This document shows, one piece after another, positions 33,977 through 45,493 of a stretch of 64,000 nt of DNA. The DNA lies in the NCBI GenBank assembly GCA_020746995.1, contig JAGPXD010000001.1:1984001-2048000 (forward strand), read 5' to 3'. This DNA is from Plectosphaerella cucumerina. Its lineage: Eukaryota; Ascomycota; Sordariomycetes; Glomerellales; Plectosphaerellaceae. Each line of letters opens with the position of its first letter. Position 1 is the stretch's first letter. The notes under the pieces were generated by a model, which had not been told where the DNA came from, did no database searches, and saw only the letters and a list, made by a program, of their open reading frames with translations. Made by a program: the position numbers and the translations under genes.

Positions 33977-34700
33977 ATGCTCTCCGCGAACCAGCAGCAT
34001 CTCGAAGCCGCCTCGGCGAGCTACGCGGCCTTATTCAACATGGGACACCTTGCCCTTCCGCCCACGAAGCGATACCTCGTCCTGACCTGCATGGACGCCA
34101 GGATCGACCCGGCCAAGGCTTTTGGTATTGAGCTGGGTGATGCGCATGTCATCCGCAATGTGAGAGAAACATAGTCGTCGCTTCATGCGTTGGCCGGCTG
34201 ACAGGAGATTGTGATTTCAGGCTGGAGGATCGGCAGTTGACGGCCTGCGCAGTATCATTATTTCCCAGCAGCTGCTTGGGACTCACGAGGTTGTGCTCGT
34301 CAAGCACACGGGGTGCGGCATGGTCACATTCAGGAACGAGGACGCCTACGAGCTTGTCGAGCAGAAGCTGGGGTGCGTGATCACACTGGCAGGATGCAGC
34401 ACTCACTTGGTGTAGTGTCGTGGCCTGCTCCCCTCCCCTCCCCTCCATCTTAGCCAGATTGGCGGCAGCACCCCCTCGCAGCCAAGAGCCGGCACCCTTG
34501 CTGACGATGACATCCGTAGGACCGAGGCGGCGCAGGAGCTCAAAGCCAAGAAGTTTGACTTTCTCCCTTTTGCCGAGCTCGAGCAAGCCCTCCGGGACGA
34601 CATTGACTTCATCCGGGGGTCGAAGCTCGTGCCGCCCCAGGTAGTGCTGAGCGGTTGGATCTATGAGGTTGAGACGGGTAGGACGAGACGTGTAGTCTAG
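33977..34700 (+). CDS. beta-carbonic anhydrase, small type
   Basis: Zinc enzyme interconverting carbon dioxide and bicarbonate. Exons 33977-34159, 34221-34372 and 34454-34700 give about 193 residues. Zinc ligands are C38 (with D40 and R42 in LTCMDARIDP), H90 and C93 in HTGCGM, the beta-class pattern. AGGSAVDGLRSIIISQQLLGTHEVVLVKHTGCG is typical. The C-terminal part is FDFLPFAELEQALRDDIDFIRGSKLVPPQVVLSGWIYEVETG. No N-terminal targeting sequence is present, so it is probably cytosolic. The MDARIDP form is that of the short beta-CA group distinct from the larger plant-type fungal enzymes. A second acceptor at 34519 is also in frame and would give a 171-residue form, nearer the usual size of the group. 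Confidence 0.88.
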
Positions 34701-35381
34701 GCTGGCAGAGATGTTTCTAGGCGGTTATCTGTAGCAAATGAGTCTCGCAGTGATTCCGATTGTTTTGATGGGGTGAGGGGAAATCAACGGCAGAGAGCCA
34801 CTGACCCGGGATGGAGAATGCAACGCAACCCCCCTTTTGGGACGATTATCTAAGAAACCTTATCGATACAACAAGGACTCCAGATACGTACCAAAATGCC
34901 CCGCGACTAACCTATTATGTCAGGCGGTCAGCGCCCCCCCCCCCCCCCCCCCCTGAGGCGCCAAACCCCTGTCAGTCGCGTCGTCGTGTTTTGAGCCCTT
35001 CTCCAGGGTCGCGGCCCAGGCGAGCAATCCACAGCGGCAAGTGAATGTTTACTTTGCGCAAATGTCAACACTCCATCTCTCCTCCAGTTGCTAGCAACAA
35101 CAACATCCCGCGATCCCCCCCCTCCATCATCGCTGGGATCTTCTCCCCCAAACACAACCGGACATCGACACTTCTGAGCCGGCCTTGTCAGGACCCTGGC
35201 ATCGTTCGTTCGCACGGCTCCCTTGCTCGCGATAGTCTTTGTACCTCTCCGCCGACCCGCCATTGTCAGCGGCTGCACTCCTCCGATCCGACTGCGCATC
35301 GCTGCGCTCCTGGCCACCGACGCCAGTGGACAATACAATCCTTCCTTTTGTGTCGCACGGCCTCAGGCGTCATCGCCCAAG
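34701..35381. other. intergenic region with poly-C tract, upstream of TOP2
   Basis: About 680 nt. A 20-C run lies at 34934-34953. The remaining sequence is CT-rich towards the TOP2 start and presumably holds its promoter. No TATA box was found. Confidence 0.45.
34934..34953. repeat. 20-nt poly-C tract
   Basis: Uninterrupted run of 20 C about 430 nt upstream of the TOP2 start codon. It is the second such tract in the window and on the same strand as the first. Confidence 0.9.
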
Positions 35382-38300
35382 ATGGACTTCTCTGACGAGT
35401 CCGACTTTGAGATTCCTCAGGCCGCAGAGTCTGATGGTTATTCTCCTGAGCCCGTAAGTGCCTGATCATCGTCCTTTCTTTCGTCATCACCACCACAACG
35501 CACCGACGCCACCCTCGGGATTGAAGCCACGGCCGCGACGCCGATACAAAGCCCCGAGAATCCTTTGACGGCCAGCAACCGTCCGAGGAGAACAAGGAAA
35601 CCTTTCTCGTCGCTGCCAATCGTCCCCGATCGTTCCTTCCCATCGACAACCTCGTGCCCACACGTCGGCCGATAATCCAATTCAACATGGCGACAAGCGA
35701 AGACCCCCTGCCGCCGGCTGCCGTCCCAGCGCTGGGAACGACGACCAAGATGACACCGGCCACTCCAGCCAAGAAAGCAGCTGACAAGAAGACTCCGCAG
35801 GTCAAGGCAAAGCCCAAGGCCGCCCCCAAGAAAGCCGCTGCTCCCAAGAAGCTCACACAAACAACACTCAAGGTGGGAGCTGCTGCTAAGAAACGCGCCA
35901 AGCCCGACACAGACGATGAGGGGGCTTCGTCGCTGTCTCGTACTCCCCCGAGTGCGAAGAAGCAGAAGAAGGCCCCTGCCCCCAAGAAGACCAACGGCCA
36001 CCCCCTGGCAGAAATCGAGAATGATAGCATGATTCCTGATGCGCCAAGTGCCTCGGCACCGACGGCAGCCAAGGGCAAGAAGAAGACCGTCGAGGAGACG
36101 TACCAGAAGCTCACCCAGCTCGAGCACATCATCAAGCGTCCCGATACCTACATTGGCTCTGTCGAACCCACCGACCAGCAGCTGTGGGTCTACAACAAGG
36201 AGACCAAGCTGATGGAGTACCGCCAAGTCACGATAACACCGGGTCTCTACAAGGTGTTCGACGAGATTCTCGTCAACGCGGCCGATATCAAGCAGAGGCG
36301 AGATGAGGCCAACGAGGAGCCTGTCACCTTCATCAAGATCAACATTGACCGAGCCTCGGGCGAGATCAGCGTTGAGAACAACGGCAAGGGTATTCCAGTT
36401 GAGATCCACAAGGAGCACGGCATCTACGTGCCGGAGATGATCTTCGGACACCTCCTGACGGGTTCGAACTACGACGACGAGGAGAAGAAGACCACCGGTG
36501 GCCGCAACGGTTACGGTGCAAAGCTTTGCAACATCTTCAGTACAGAGTTCACCGTCGAGTGCCAGGACTCAGCCAACACCAAGAGGTACAAGCAGACATG
36601 GCATGACAACATGAGCAAGGTTGGTAAGGCCAAGATTACCACTAGCAAGACCCAGGACTTTGTCCGCATCACGTTCAAGCCGGACTTCAAGAGGTTCAGC
36701 ATGACGGGCATTGATGACGACCTCGAGGCCCTCCTGACCCGCCGTGTTTACGACATGGCCGGCACCATCAAGGGTGTCAAGGTCTACCTCAACGGCACCG
36801 TCATCAAGCCCAACGTCTTCAAGGGCTACGCCGAGATGTACGCCAAGGCCATTGCCACCAACCGTGCCTCCGAGGAGGGCGCGGAGCCCAAGGTCACCGT
36901 CGAGATGGACAGGAACGACAACGATCGCTGGGACGTCGGCTTCACCGTTTCGGATGGCTCGTTCCAGCACATTTCGTTCGTCAACAACATTGCCACAACG
37001 ACCGGCGGTACTCACGTCAGCTACATCGCCGACCAGATCGTCGCCTACCTCATGAAGCACCTGGACAAGAAGAAGAAGGGTCACAGCCTGAAGCCTCAGC
37101 ACATCCGCAACCACATCTTCGTCTTCGTCAACTGCCGCATCGAGAATCCCGCATTCACCTCGCAGACCAAGGAGCAGATGACGACCAAGGTCAGCGCCTT
37201 CGGCAGCAAATGCGTCCTTACCGAGGCCTTCCTGAAGAAGGTGGCCGCCTCCGATGCCATCGTGAACATCATGGAGTTCGCCGACAAGAAGGCCGACAAG
37301 ATGATGGCCAAGAGCGATGGTGGCCGCCGCTCGCGTATCAACAACGCCAAGCTCGTCGACGCCAACTTGGCTGGTACCAAGCGCGGCCACGAGTGCACCC
37401 TGATCCTGACCGAGGGTGACTCTGCCAAGGGTCTGGCTGTCGCCGGTCGTGCCATTCTCGACCCCGACCGCATCGGCGTCTTCCCCCTCCGCGGAAAGAT
37501 GCTCAACGTTCGCGATGCGTCCATCGATCAGATCACCAAGAACCAGGAGATTCAAAACATCAAGCAATTCCTCGGTCTCAAGCACAAGGCGCACTACACG
37601 GACACCAAGAGTCTGCGTTATGGCCACCTCATGATCATGGCTGATCAGGATCACGACGGTAGTCATATCAAGGGCCTTCTCATCAACTTCCTTCAAGTTC
37701 AGTTCCCCTCGCTGCTCCAGATCCCCGACTTCTTCCGCGAGTTCATCACCCCCATTGTCAAGGTCTGGCAAGGAAAGAACCCCAAGCAGCCCCAGAAGCT
37801 CCAGTCCTTCTTCACGCAGCCTCAGTATGAGGTATGGAAGGCGGCCCACGAAGCCGAGATGTCGAGGTGGCATTACAAGTACTTCAAGGGTCTGGGTACC
37901 AGTTCCAGTGAGGACGCCCAAGTCTACTTCACGAACCTCGACGATCACCTCAAGGAGTTTGACACCATGAAGCCCGAGGAAGCCGCGCTTTTTGAGCTCG
38001 CATTCTCCAAGAAAAAGGCCGACGCCAGAAAAGAGTGGCTTGGCAACTTCATCCCCGGCACGTTCCTTGATCACACGTCGAAGCAGATTACGTACGAGGA
38101 CTTTGTGAACAAGGAGCTTATCCTCTTCAGCATGGCTGACAACATGCGATCGATTCCCTCTGTCATTGACGGTCTCAAGCCCGGTCAGCGCAAGGTCCTC
38201 TTCTCTTGCTTCAAGCGCAACCTCATCAAGGACCAGAAGGTCATTGAGCTGGCGGGTTACATCTCGGAGAAGGCCGCCTACCACCACGGTGAGGCGTCTC

Positions 38301-40974
38301 TCCAACAGACCATCATCGCCCTTGCCCAGAACTTTGTCGGTTCCAACAACGTCAACATTCTCGAACCCAGTGGTAACTTCGGTTCTCGTCTCGCAGGTGG
38401 CTCTGACGCCGCCAGCCCTCGTTACATCTACACGCGGCTGTCTCCCTTCGCCCGGAAGATCTTCTCGAACCTGGACGAGCCCAACCTGGATGTCCAGATG
38501 GAGGACGGCAAGATGATCGAGCCCAAGGTCTATGCGCCTGTCATTCCCCTGGTTCTTTGCAACGGCGCCGATGGTATTGGCACGGGTTGGAGTACTTCCA
38601 TCCCCAACTACAACCCTATCGAAATCGTCAAGAACATCAAGAGGCGGATGGGTCGTCTGGACCCTGATGACCCGGTGGAGAAGCCCTTTGAGCCCATGAT
38701 GCCCTGGTTCCGTGGCTGGAAGGGCACCACTGAGCTCGCTGAGAAGGACCGCTACAAGTTCAACGGCAAGTACGAGATCGACGAAAGGACCGGCGAAGTC
38801 ATCATCACTGAGCTGCCCATCCGCATGTGGACCGATGATTTCAAGGCCAAGCTTGAGGATGCCATCGCGGGCACCAAGGGTCCGGCCTGGGTCAAGGACT
38901 ACAAGGAGTTCAACGATCACCGCAACGTCCATTTCGTTGTCCAGCTTGACTCGAAGCACCTTCAGGATGCCCAAGCCGAGGGAATCATGGAGAGGTTCAA
39001 GCTGAACAAGATGGTCGCCACCTCCAACCTTGTGGCCTTTGACACTCGGGGCATGATCCACAAGTACGAGAATGTCGAGGAGATCCTTGAGGAGTACTAC
39101 ATCTACCGCATGAAGATGTACACAGAGCGCAAGCAGTACTGGTTGAGTGTGTACGATGCCGAGCATCGGAAACTCAAGAACCAGGCTCGCTTCATCAAGG
39201 AGATCATGGACAACAAGCTCATCGTCTCCAAGAAGAAGAAGGCCATTCTCGTCCAGGAGCTCCGCGACCGCGACTACGAGGCCTTCCCTCCCGTCGCCGA
39301 CAAGAAGGAGAAACCCACCGATGAGGATGTGATGGATGCCTCCGACAATGAGGACGACGTCAGCAGTGGCGGCGCCCGCGACTACGACTACCTTCTCTCG
39401 GTAAGACTCAGCAGTACCAATCCGTCAAAGACTGTCACTAACATGCTCAGATGGCTTTCTGGTCTCTGACCTACGAGCGCCTTGAGAGGCTGAAGGCGGC
39501 GATCCTCAAGAAGAAGGCTGAATACGACGAGCTGGCGGCCAAGAGCGAGAAGGATCTATGGTGCACTGATCTCGAGGAGTTTGTTTCCGAATGGGAGACT
39601 CAGCTCGCCCTCGACAGCCAGATTCAGTCCAACATCCGCCGGATGGGTCGTCGCGTGTCCAAAAAGATAGGAGCTGGTGGCAAGTTGACGACCCGCCGCA
39701 AGGCTGATGATGATTACGAGCCCACTGAGAGGAAGCGCGCGCCCAAGGCAAAGGCGGCCGCTGCTCCCAAGGAAAAGGCGCAGGAGCGGTTCGCTGCCAT
39801 GTTCGACAAGAACAAGCTCAAGGTCGACGCGGCGCCAGATTCGGACAACTTCTCGGATGACGACTTTGCTGCGCTCACCCGCAAGCCGGCCGCGGCGAAG
39901 CCAAAGCCGGCAGCAAAGGCGCCACCGGTGTTCAAGGATGAATCGGACGACGATTTTGAGTCGCTCGTCAGCAAGCCGGTTGCGGCAAAGGCAATGATGG
40001 TAACCAAGAAGCCGACGCCAGTCCCCAAGGATGAGTCGGATGCTTTCACCGACAACGACTTGACGGATGCCCCCAAGCCGGACGAGCCTTCCTCTGTGGT
40101 GGCTTCACCGGAGCCCCCAGTCAACGCCCGGCGCCGCGCAGCTGCTGCCAGAAAACCAGCGTACGTGCTTGATGACACAGACACTGATGCTAGCGACACG
40201 GTGCTTGGTGATGTCGGCGCCATGGTCAAGGGCATCAAGGAGTCCAGCGGCTCTGGTGACGGACCCAAGGAGGCAAAGAGCGGTAGGCTGAGTCTTTTCT
40301 CCATGGCCCGTCCAGACTCAAGCCACGGCACCAAGGAGTCTGCGCTCCCCAAGCTCAAGACGAAGCCCTCGAAGCCGGCCTTCAACGATAGCGACGATGA
40401 TGAGACCAACTACGAGATGCTCGCCCGCTCCTCACCGCATAAGTCGCCGGTCAAGGAGGACGACATCGACAGCTTCCTCAGCGACGACGCCTTCCCCCCG
40501 CCCAAGAAGGCCGCTCCCAAGGTTGTGAAGCCCGCACCTGCCGCGGAGCCGGTCAAGAAGCGCGGCCGCCCTGCAGGCTCCAAGAACAAGGCCAAGGACG
40601 ACGAGGAGCCCAAGCCCGTCAAGGCGAAGCCGGCGCCCAAGGCAGCAGCAAAGGCCGCGCCAAAGGCCACCGCCAAGGCGGTGCCCAAGGTCAAGGCTGC
40701 CGCGAAGCCAGTGACGCTCTCGCCGGCAGCCAAGGCCTACGCCGCAAAGAAGGCCGCAGCCGCCAAGCGCGACGAACTCGATGACGATAGCGACGCCATG
40801 GACGTTGACGTGGACGCGGATGAGTCCCTTCCTCCTCGGCCGGCAGCCCGTGCCCGGCCTGGCCGTGCCGCCGCCGCAAAGGCCAAGGCCAAGCCCGTCT
40901 ACTTTGACGACGACAGTTCCATGGCCGACCCTATGAGCGAGGACCCCATCGAGCTGGACGACGACAGCGACTGA
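35382..40974 (+). CDS. TOP2: DNA topoisomerase II
   Basis: Essential nuclear type IIA enzyme that passes one duplex through another using ATP. Proposed exons are 35382-35453, then from about 35552 (or 35750) to 39400, then 39451-40974; about 1,750-1,815 residues. GHKL ATPase motifs are seen in EILVNAADIKQRRDE, ENNGKGIPVEIHKEHG and KTTGGRNGYGAK. The Toprim domain has LTEGDSAKG (near 37410) and DQDHDGSHIKG (near 37645). The catalytic Tyr codon is 38423-38425 in ASPRYIYTRLS. The C-terminal 500 residues are Lys/Ala/Pro- and Asp-rich, low complexity, with a final acidic tail, as in other fungal enzymes but long. Exon 1 encodes an acidic MDFSDESDFEIPQ start. The first acceptor is uncertain because several in-frame AG sites exist. 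Confidence 0.95.
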
Positions 40975-42217
40975 GGGCGAGGACGCAGCATGGCAGCATG
41001 AAAGGGACGGTACGATATGTGTGCGGTGACTAGCAAGCCCGGCGGATCAGGCGGGTGGGCATCTTGATATCCTAGCCTGGGCGCAGGAACGTTTCGGTCT
41101 GCCCGATGGCTTTCTTTCTCTCTTCTTTGATGACACCCCGGCGGAGGGTGGTCTCGGACACGGCGTTGGTTGCTCTTTTTTCCCTCTCTTACCTGGCCGT
41201 TAGCTTTAGATGGAGGACCCTCGATGGGGCCCGTATAGCTTGCTTCATGTCATTTCCGTTTGATGACCTAAGTTCCACGTCTTGCAATTGATGTCGTTGG
41301 CTTGACGAGAGATCCATATCTTGCATGTCCTCGCGAGAACCCGACGTGTCCACGGAATAACGAATAGCGTGGCCTGTACATGTGGTTTCCGAAGGCAACG
41401 AACGATTTGCTCTAGGCAGCCTTCGGACGTGTCTTTCCTGTTCCTCACCTCGTCAGCTCTCAGGACACCCAATATGAGAACTGGAAACGATCTGGCCTCA
41501 TGCAAAAATCCTAATTCCAGGCTGGCCCCATTTCGGTAGAAGGAAAGGGGCGCTGCGCTTGTATGAAACCCACCTCGTCACTTGTGGCCAACATCACTCG
41601 GTCCCCGGAGGAGGTAAGGGTAAAGCAAATTCACGGCTGCTCGACTAGACAGACAAGACGGGGCCAGAGACCCCCTGTCCCCCCCGCCGATAGCATACAG
41701 TAGACCCCATCTCGACACACAACCAGTCTTCATCTCCAGCTTCCCCCTTTCTCTCCTCCGCCGTCTGCTTTAGGAGAAGAAATACACAATTACCGAATCA
41801 ACTGCAAAACAAGACGCTCAATGTGCATTCTCCGTAGTCCTGCCCAATCGTTGTTGCCCGATGCTGCGCAGACTCTAACCGTGACGGCCCGTCCTGCCAA
41901 AAGGCAAGGAGCAAGCCGGATCACCGGTAGACGTCGTGCTCGCGGAGAAACGGAATAACCCAAACCACGCCAGATCCGTAGGGGTCAAAGAGTAAAAAAG
42001 GAGGAGGGCTGCTCCCGGCGTCCGGGAAGCTCGGCTAACAAACACCGGGGTCGTTCCCGTCCTTGAGCGAAAGGGCCAGTTCGTTCATCTTGATATCTTG
42101 ATACCATGAGTCGTCGCCATGCGTTCGTGAGCCACCAGTGGCATTCCAGGTCGTATCCCGTGCCATGTACAACGCGAGATGCTGAGATCACGCGTGTGTT
42201 GTCATGTTGGAAGCGAT
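40975..42217. other. convergent intergenic region, TOP2 and reticulon
   Basis: About 1.24 kb between two stop codons, long for two 3' ends. ORFs on both strands are short and unrecognised. No repeat or RNA gene was identified. Confidence 0.4.
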
Positions 42218-43639
42218 TTACGAGGCAAGGACGGGCTTGTCCTCGGCGATGGCGGGCTCGGCCGGGACCTCGGGGATCTCGACCTCGCTGGCCTTGGACT
42301 TGAAGTCGCTGCTGGGGGCAGCAGGGAAGTCGGTCTCCTTGACGTCGGGGACGACGGGCTTGGGGGTCATCGAGTCGTCGGTGGAGGAGCGGCCGAGGAG
42401 CTGCTGGGCCTTGGCGGTGTAGTCGCCGAGGTACTGCTTGGTCAGCTCGGTGGCCTGGGCGGTCTGCTTGCCGGCGACGGAGCGAAGCTGGCTAGTCTGC
42501 TCGCCAATAATGTCAGAGGCGTGCTTCAGCTGGGTGTCGATGAGCTCCTGGTTCGAGGTGTAGATGAGGGGAACGACGAAGAGGGCGGTGACGGCGGTCA
42601 GGGCGAGACCCCAGAAGGGCATGAGCTTGACGAGGTAGTAGGAGAAGAAGGCGCCGATGAACGCAGCAGCCGAAGCGCCGACATTTTCGACGAACAGGAT
42701 GCGCTGGGCCTCGATGATGAAGAAGTTGATCAGCTCGTGCACGTCTCCTATGGCGGCATCGAGAGTCTCCTTCGACAGAACGTAGTAGCTGCGAGGGCGG
42801 ACCTGGGTGGCGAGGCCGTGGTTGAGAACGAGCTTGCCGGTGACCTCGGCCAGGACGGTGGTGCCCAGGGCCAGGTAGGTCAGCTTCAGGGCGTAGCGGA
42901 AGATGTCGAGGTAGCGGGCAGTCAGAATCAGGGTGACGATGGAGACATAGGCAATGGCCGAGGCGCCTGGAACAAAACCTGTCAGACCATATCGAACAAG
43001 GGGGATTGCAGGAGGTCAACGTACGGGGGTTCTTCCACGACAGGAGCTCGGAGAAGAAGGAGTGGTAGTGGGTAAGGGGCTGGCCGGTAGCGGCGGGAGT
43101 GGCAGGCGTCCTGCGCGAGGCGGCGAGGTTGCCGAACTCGGTGGACGTCTTGGCCGTCTCGTCCCTGAGGTTCTGAGCCATGGGTCCTGCAGTGCGAGAT
43201 ACCGTCAGCGTTTGTGTTTCAATAAGGGGAGGCGTGCTCTCATCGCGGCGGTTTTCCTCCCTTATCGGGAGGGCCGGCCACTACGTCAGGGGGGAGAAAA
43301 TCAAGACGTACCGGAAGAGAGCTGCTCGTAGGCGGCGGCGGCGTCTAAACGGTATTTTGTCAGTATTGTGAATAGAGCGGTCGGTGCTGCTATCGAAGCA
43401 GTTTGTGGGAGTACTATTGACGATGCAGGTTAGCATAGGGTTGTGACGCAAGCGGCGAGGGAGAGCAGGAGGAGGAGGGGTTTGGATATTTCCCCCCCAG
43501 CACCGCGGCGAAGCGGTGCCAGGAGGCGGGCGACGAAGGGTCGTCAACAACGTACCTCACTGTTCTTGGTGGCCTGGAGGTAGGAAGAGCCGTTGGCGGC
43601 ACCGGGAGCGCCGGTGGGAGCGTCAGGGAAGTCGGCCAT
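42218..43639 (-). CDS. RTN1: reticulon-like ER-shaping protein
   Basis: Membrane protein that bends ER tubules through hydrophobic hairpins. Four exons (43561-43639, 43312-43344, 43025-43186, 42218-42966), all joined in phase 1, give about 340 residues. Exon 2 is a 33-nt microexon (AAAAYEQLSS). The reticulon domain starts with HYHSFFSELLSWKNPRASAIAYVSIVTLI, has two long hydrophobic segments (first TLILTARYLDIFRYALKLTYLALGTTVLAEV, second VGASAAAFIGAFFSYYLVKLMPFWGLALTAVTALFVVPLIY) and a 60-residue hydrophilic loop between them. The C-terminal 90 residues are soluble, with a helical part (QTSQLRSVAGKQTAQATELTKQYLG) followed by an acidic Pro/Glu-rich tail. This is the fungal Rtn1 layout. Exon 1 donor is GTGAGG; a competing GTACGT four nucleotides on breaks the phase. 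Confidence 0.9.
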
Positions 43640-45493
43640 TGCGATCAGATGATGGTTGGCGGGTGGTCGTGTGAGCTTTGTGGCAGCGAGCCGGGCGATG
43701 ACGAGATTTTGACTTGTGGGCGGGACCTGTGGAGGTATCTGGCACGAGGGGATGGGCGGAGCTTGCGGAAGCTGTTCAGGTGAATATGCTGAAGGGAGAT
43801 GGAGCGAGACGAGTGGTGTCAAGAAGACGGGGGAAGTAGAAGGGAGGTGCAGGGTTTTGGAAGATGCGTTTGGGTTGTGTGTGTGTTTCCTCCGTGATGA
43901 TGTATTTTTAGGGGGGGAAGAGCAGAATTGGGGGATGGGGACGGGTGGAAGGTCTGGGTGGGTAGGTAGGTAGGTTGCTGTCCGGTTGTGGGCGGGACTG
44001 GAAAGCAGGGATGGGACGGGGGCCAGAAGAGTAATGGCCAGCAGGCAAGTGGTTCGTTCCTCTTGCTCGTGCTCGCCCCTTTCAGAAGGGCAGGCGTGCA
44101 GGCAGGCAGTTAGGTCACCTCACAGGCAAGAGAGGGCAGGCGCTGGGTTCCCGGATTGTGTGTGTGTTCCGGCGGTCGCCCGGTGATGTGATGCAAATGA
44201 CTGGGCGAGGGAAGGAAGCCAGGGCAGGCTCCTCCACCTCACTATCCGCTACACCGGCCGGGCATCCCTAGGCCTGTCATGGGGGACGCTGGCGGGCATC
44301 AAGTGCCTGGACCTCCTAAAACACGAGCTTGCTGCTGCAGCTGCTGCACGCCGAAGGGGGGGAGCTCCTGCTCCTGCAGGTTGCTAGGTCGATGTGGCTA
44401 GTGCAGCCCCACCGTCTCGCAGCTGGCCCGAGCGATGACGCAGGTGTGCCACAGCAACAATCGGCGACGACAGATAGAGCTCCGACATTCCACGAGTCAC
44501 CGTTACTTCGCACCCGCCACACTTCTCCCGCCTGCATGCTGGGCAAGTTAGGAGCTCCCAAAGTATCCCTACCTCGTCCCAGCTTATCTGCCATCCGTCC
44601 ACACCCCACCCGGCGACCCTGAAATCAATCCAACCCATTGCGACATTTCCCGGTCCAGGCCCCCGTTGGCCGGCCCCCTTCTTCCACCCCCCTCGGAAGA
44701 CGCCATCATGACGATGACGATGGTGCTCGGAGAACGTAGGGAGGGAGAGGACAACCAGCCATCCAGGAAACAACACGATACGCATGTCTGGCCTGACTCT
44801 TCAAATCGAAAGCTGCTGCCTGTTGTTTCGAGGACACAGTTTCGATTCCACTGATGCCCAACTGCCTTTTTTTTTTCTTCCATCCCCTGCTCATAGGACC
44901 TGCAGTTTATTGAGCTAGCTTCGCTCGTTGCATGTGATTGCCTTGCCCGCTCCACATGCCACGGCCCACGCGCTTGCCCACGCAAAACCACCGCCTTTCC
45001 GCCCATCACCTGATTTCCTGCGAGCGGAATAGCATCACGCGCGTCACATCACACGGAATCACTGATTGCACACGCTGCTCTCGGCGATAAAGTCATATCG
45101 TCCTGCTGACTGACAACGTCCATGTTTCCCGCTGCCTATTAAGCCCAGGGTCGCCCTGGACCCGCCAATCATGACCGCCCAGGTCATGTGTCTACCGTGG
45201 CCTCGCCATGCTTCCGCCAATCTAGGAAAATCTACTTGGTCCTGCTCGCTCCGTGGTCTAATCCTCCGGCGCGAGCAGCCCAAATCTTGACACGTAATCA
45301 ATGTGCAAGAGGTTTCTAACGGTACACAGCCGGTACAGGTCCTGAGGCAGACGCCGTTTCGACGACGCCTCGTCCTCTGTGATAAAGAAATGGTCGACTC
45401 CGGCGCAATGCAAAGTGTTTGGTAAATGCTCGTCGTGACAACGCCCTGTCGAGCGTGCGCAAATAGTGTATGCCGGTTCCGCCCGTCCGGCCC
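43640..45493. other. intergenic region
   Basis: About 1.85 kb containing the reticulon promoter (CT-rich on the minus strand just above 43640) and the 3' end of the RabGAP gene. Short ORFs on both strands have no recognisable content. A ten-T run near 44868 and a GCTGCTGCA-rich stretch near 44330 are simple sequence. Confidence 0.4.

Noticed and set aside
36569..39166. 865-codon ORF on the minus strand opposite TOP2
   Set aside because: It mirrors the TOP2 codons; the GC-rich wobble bases of the true gene suppress stops on the opposite strand. It is Leu/Val/Asp/Gly-rich with no domain.
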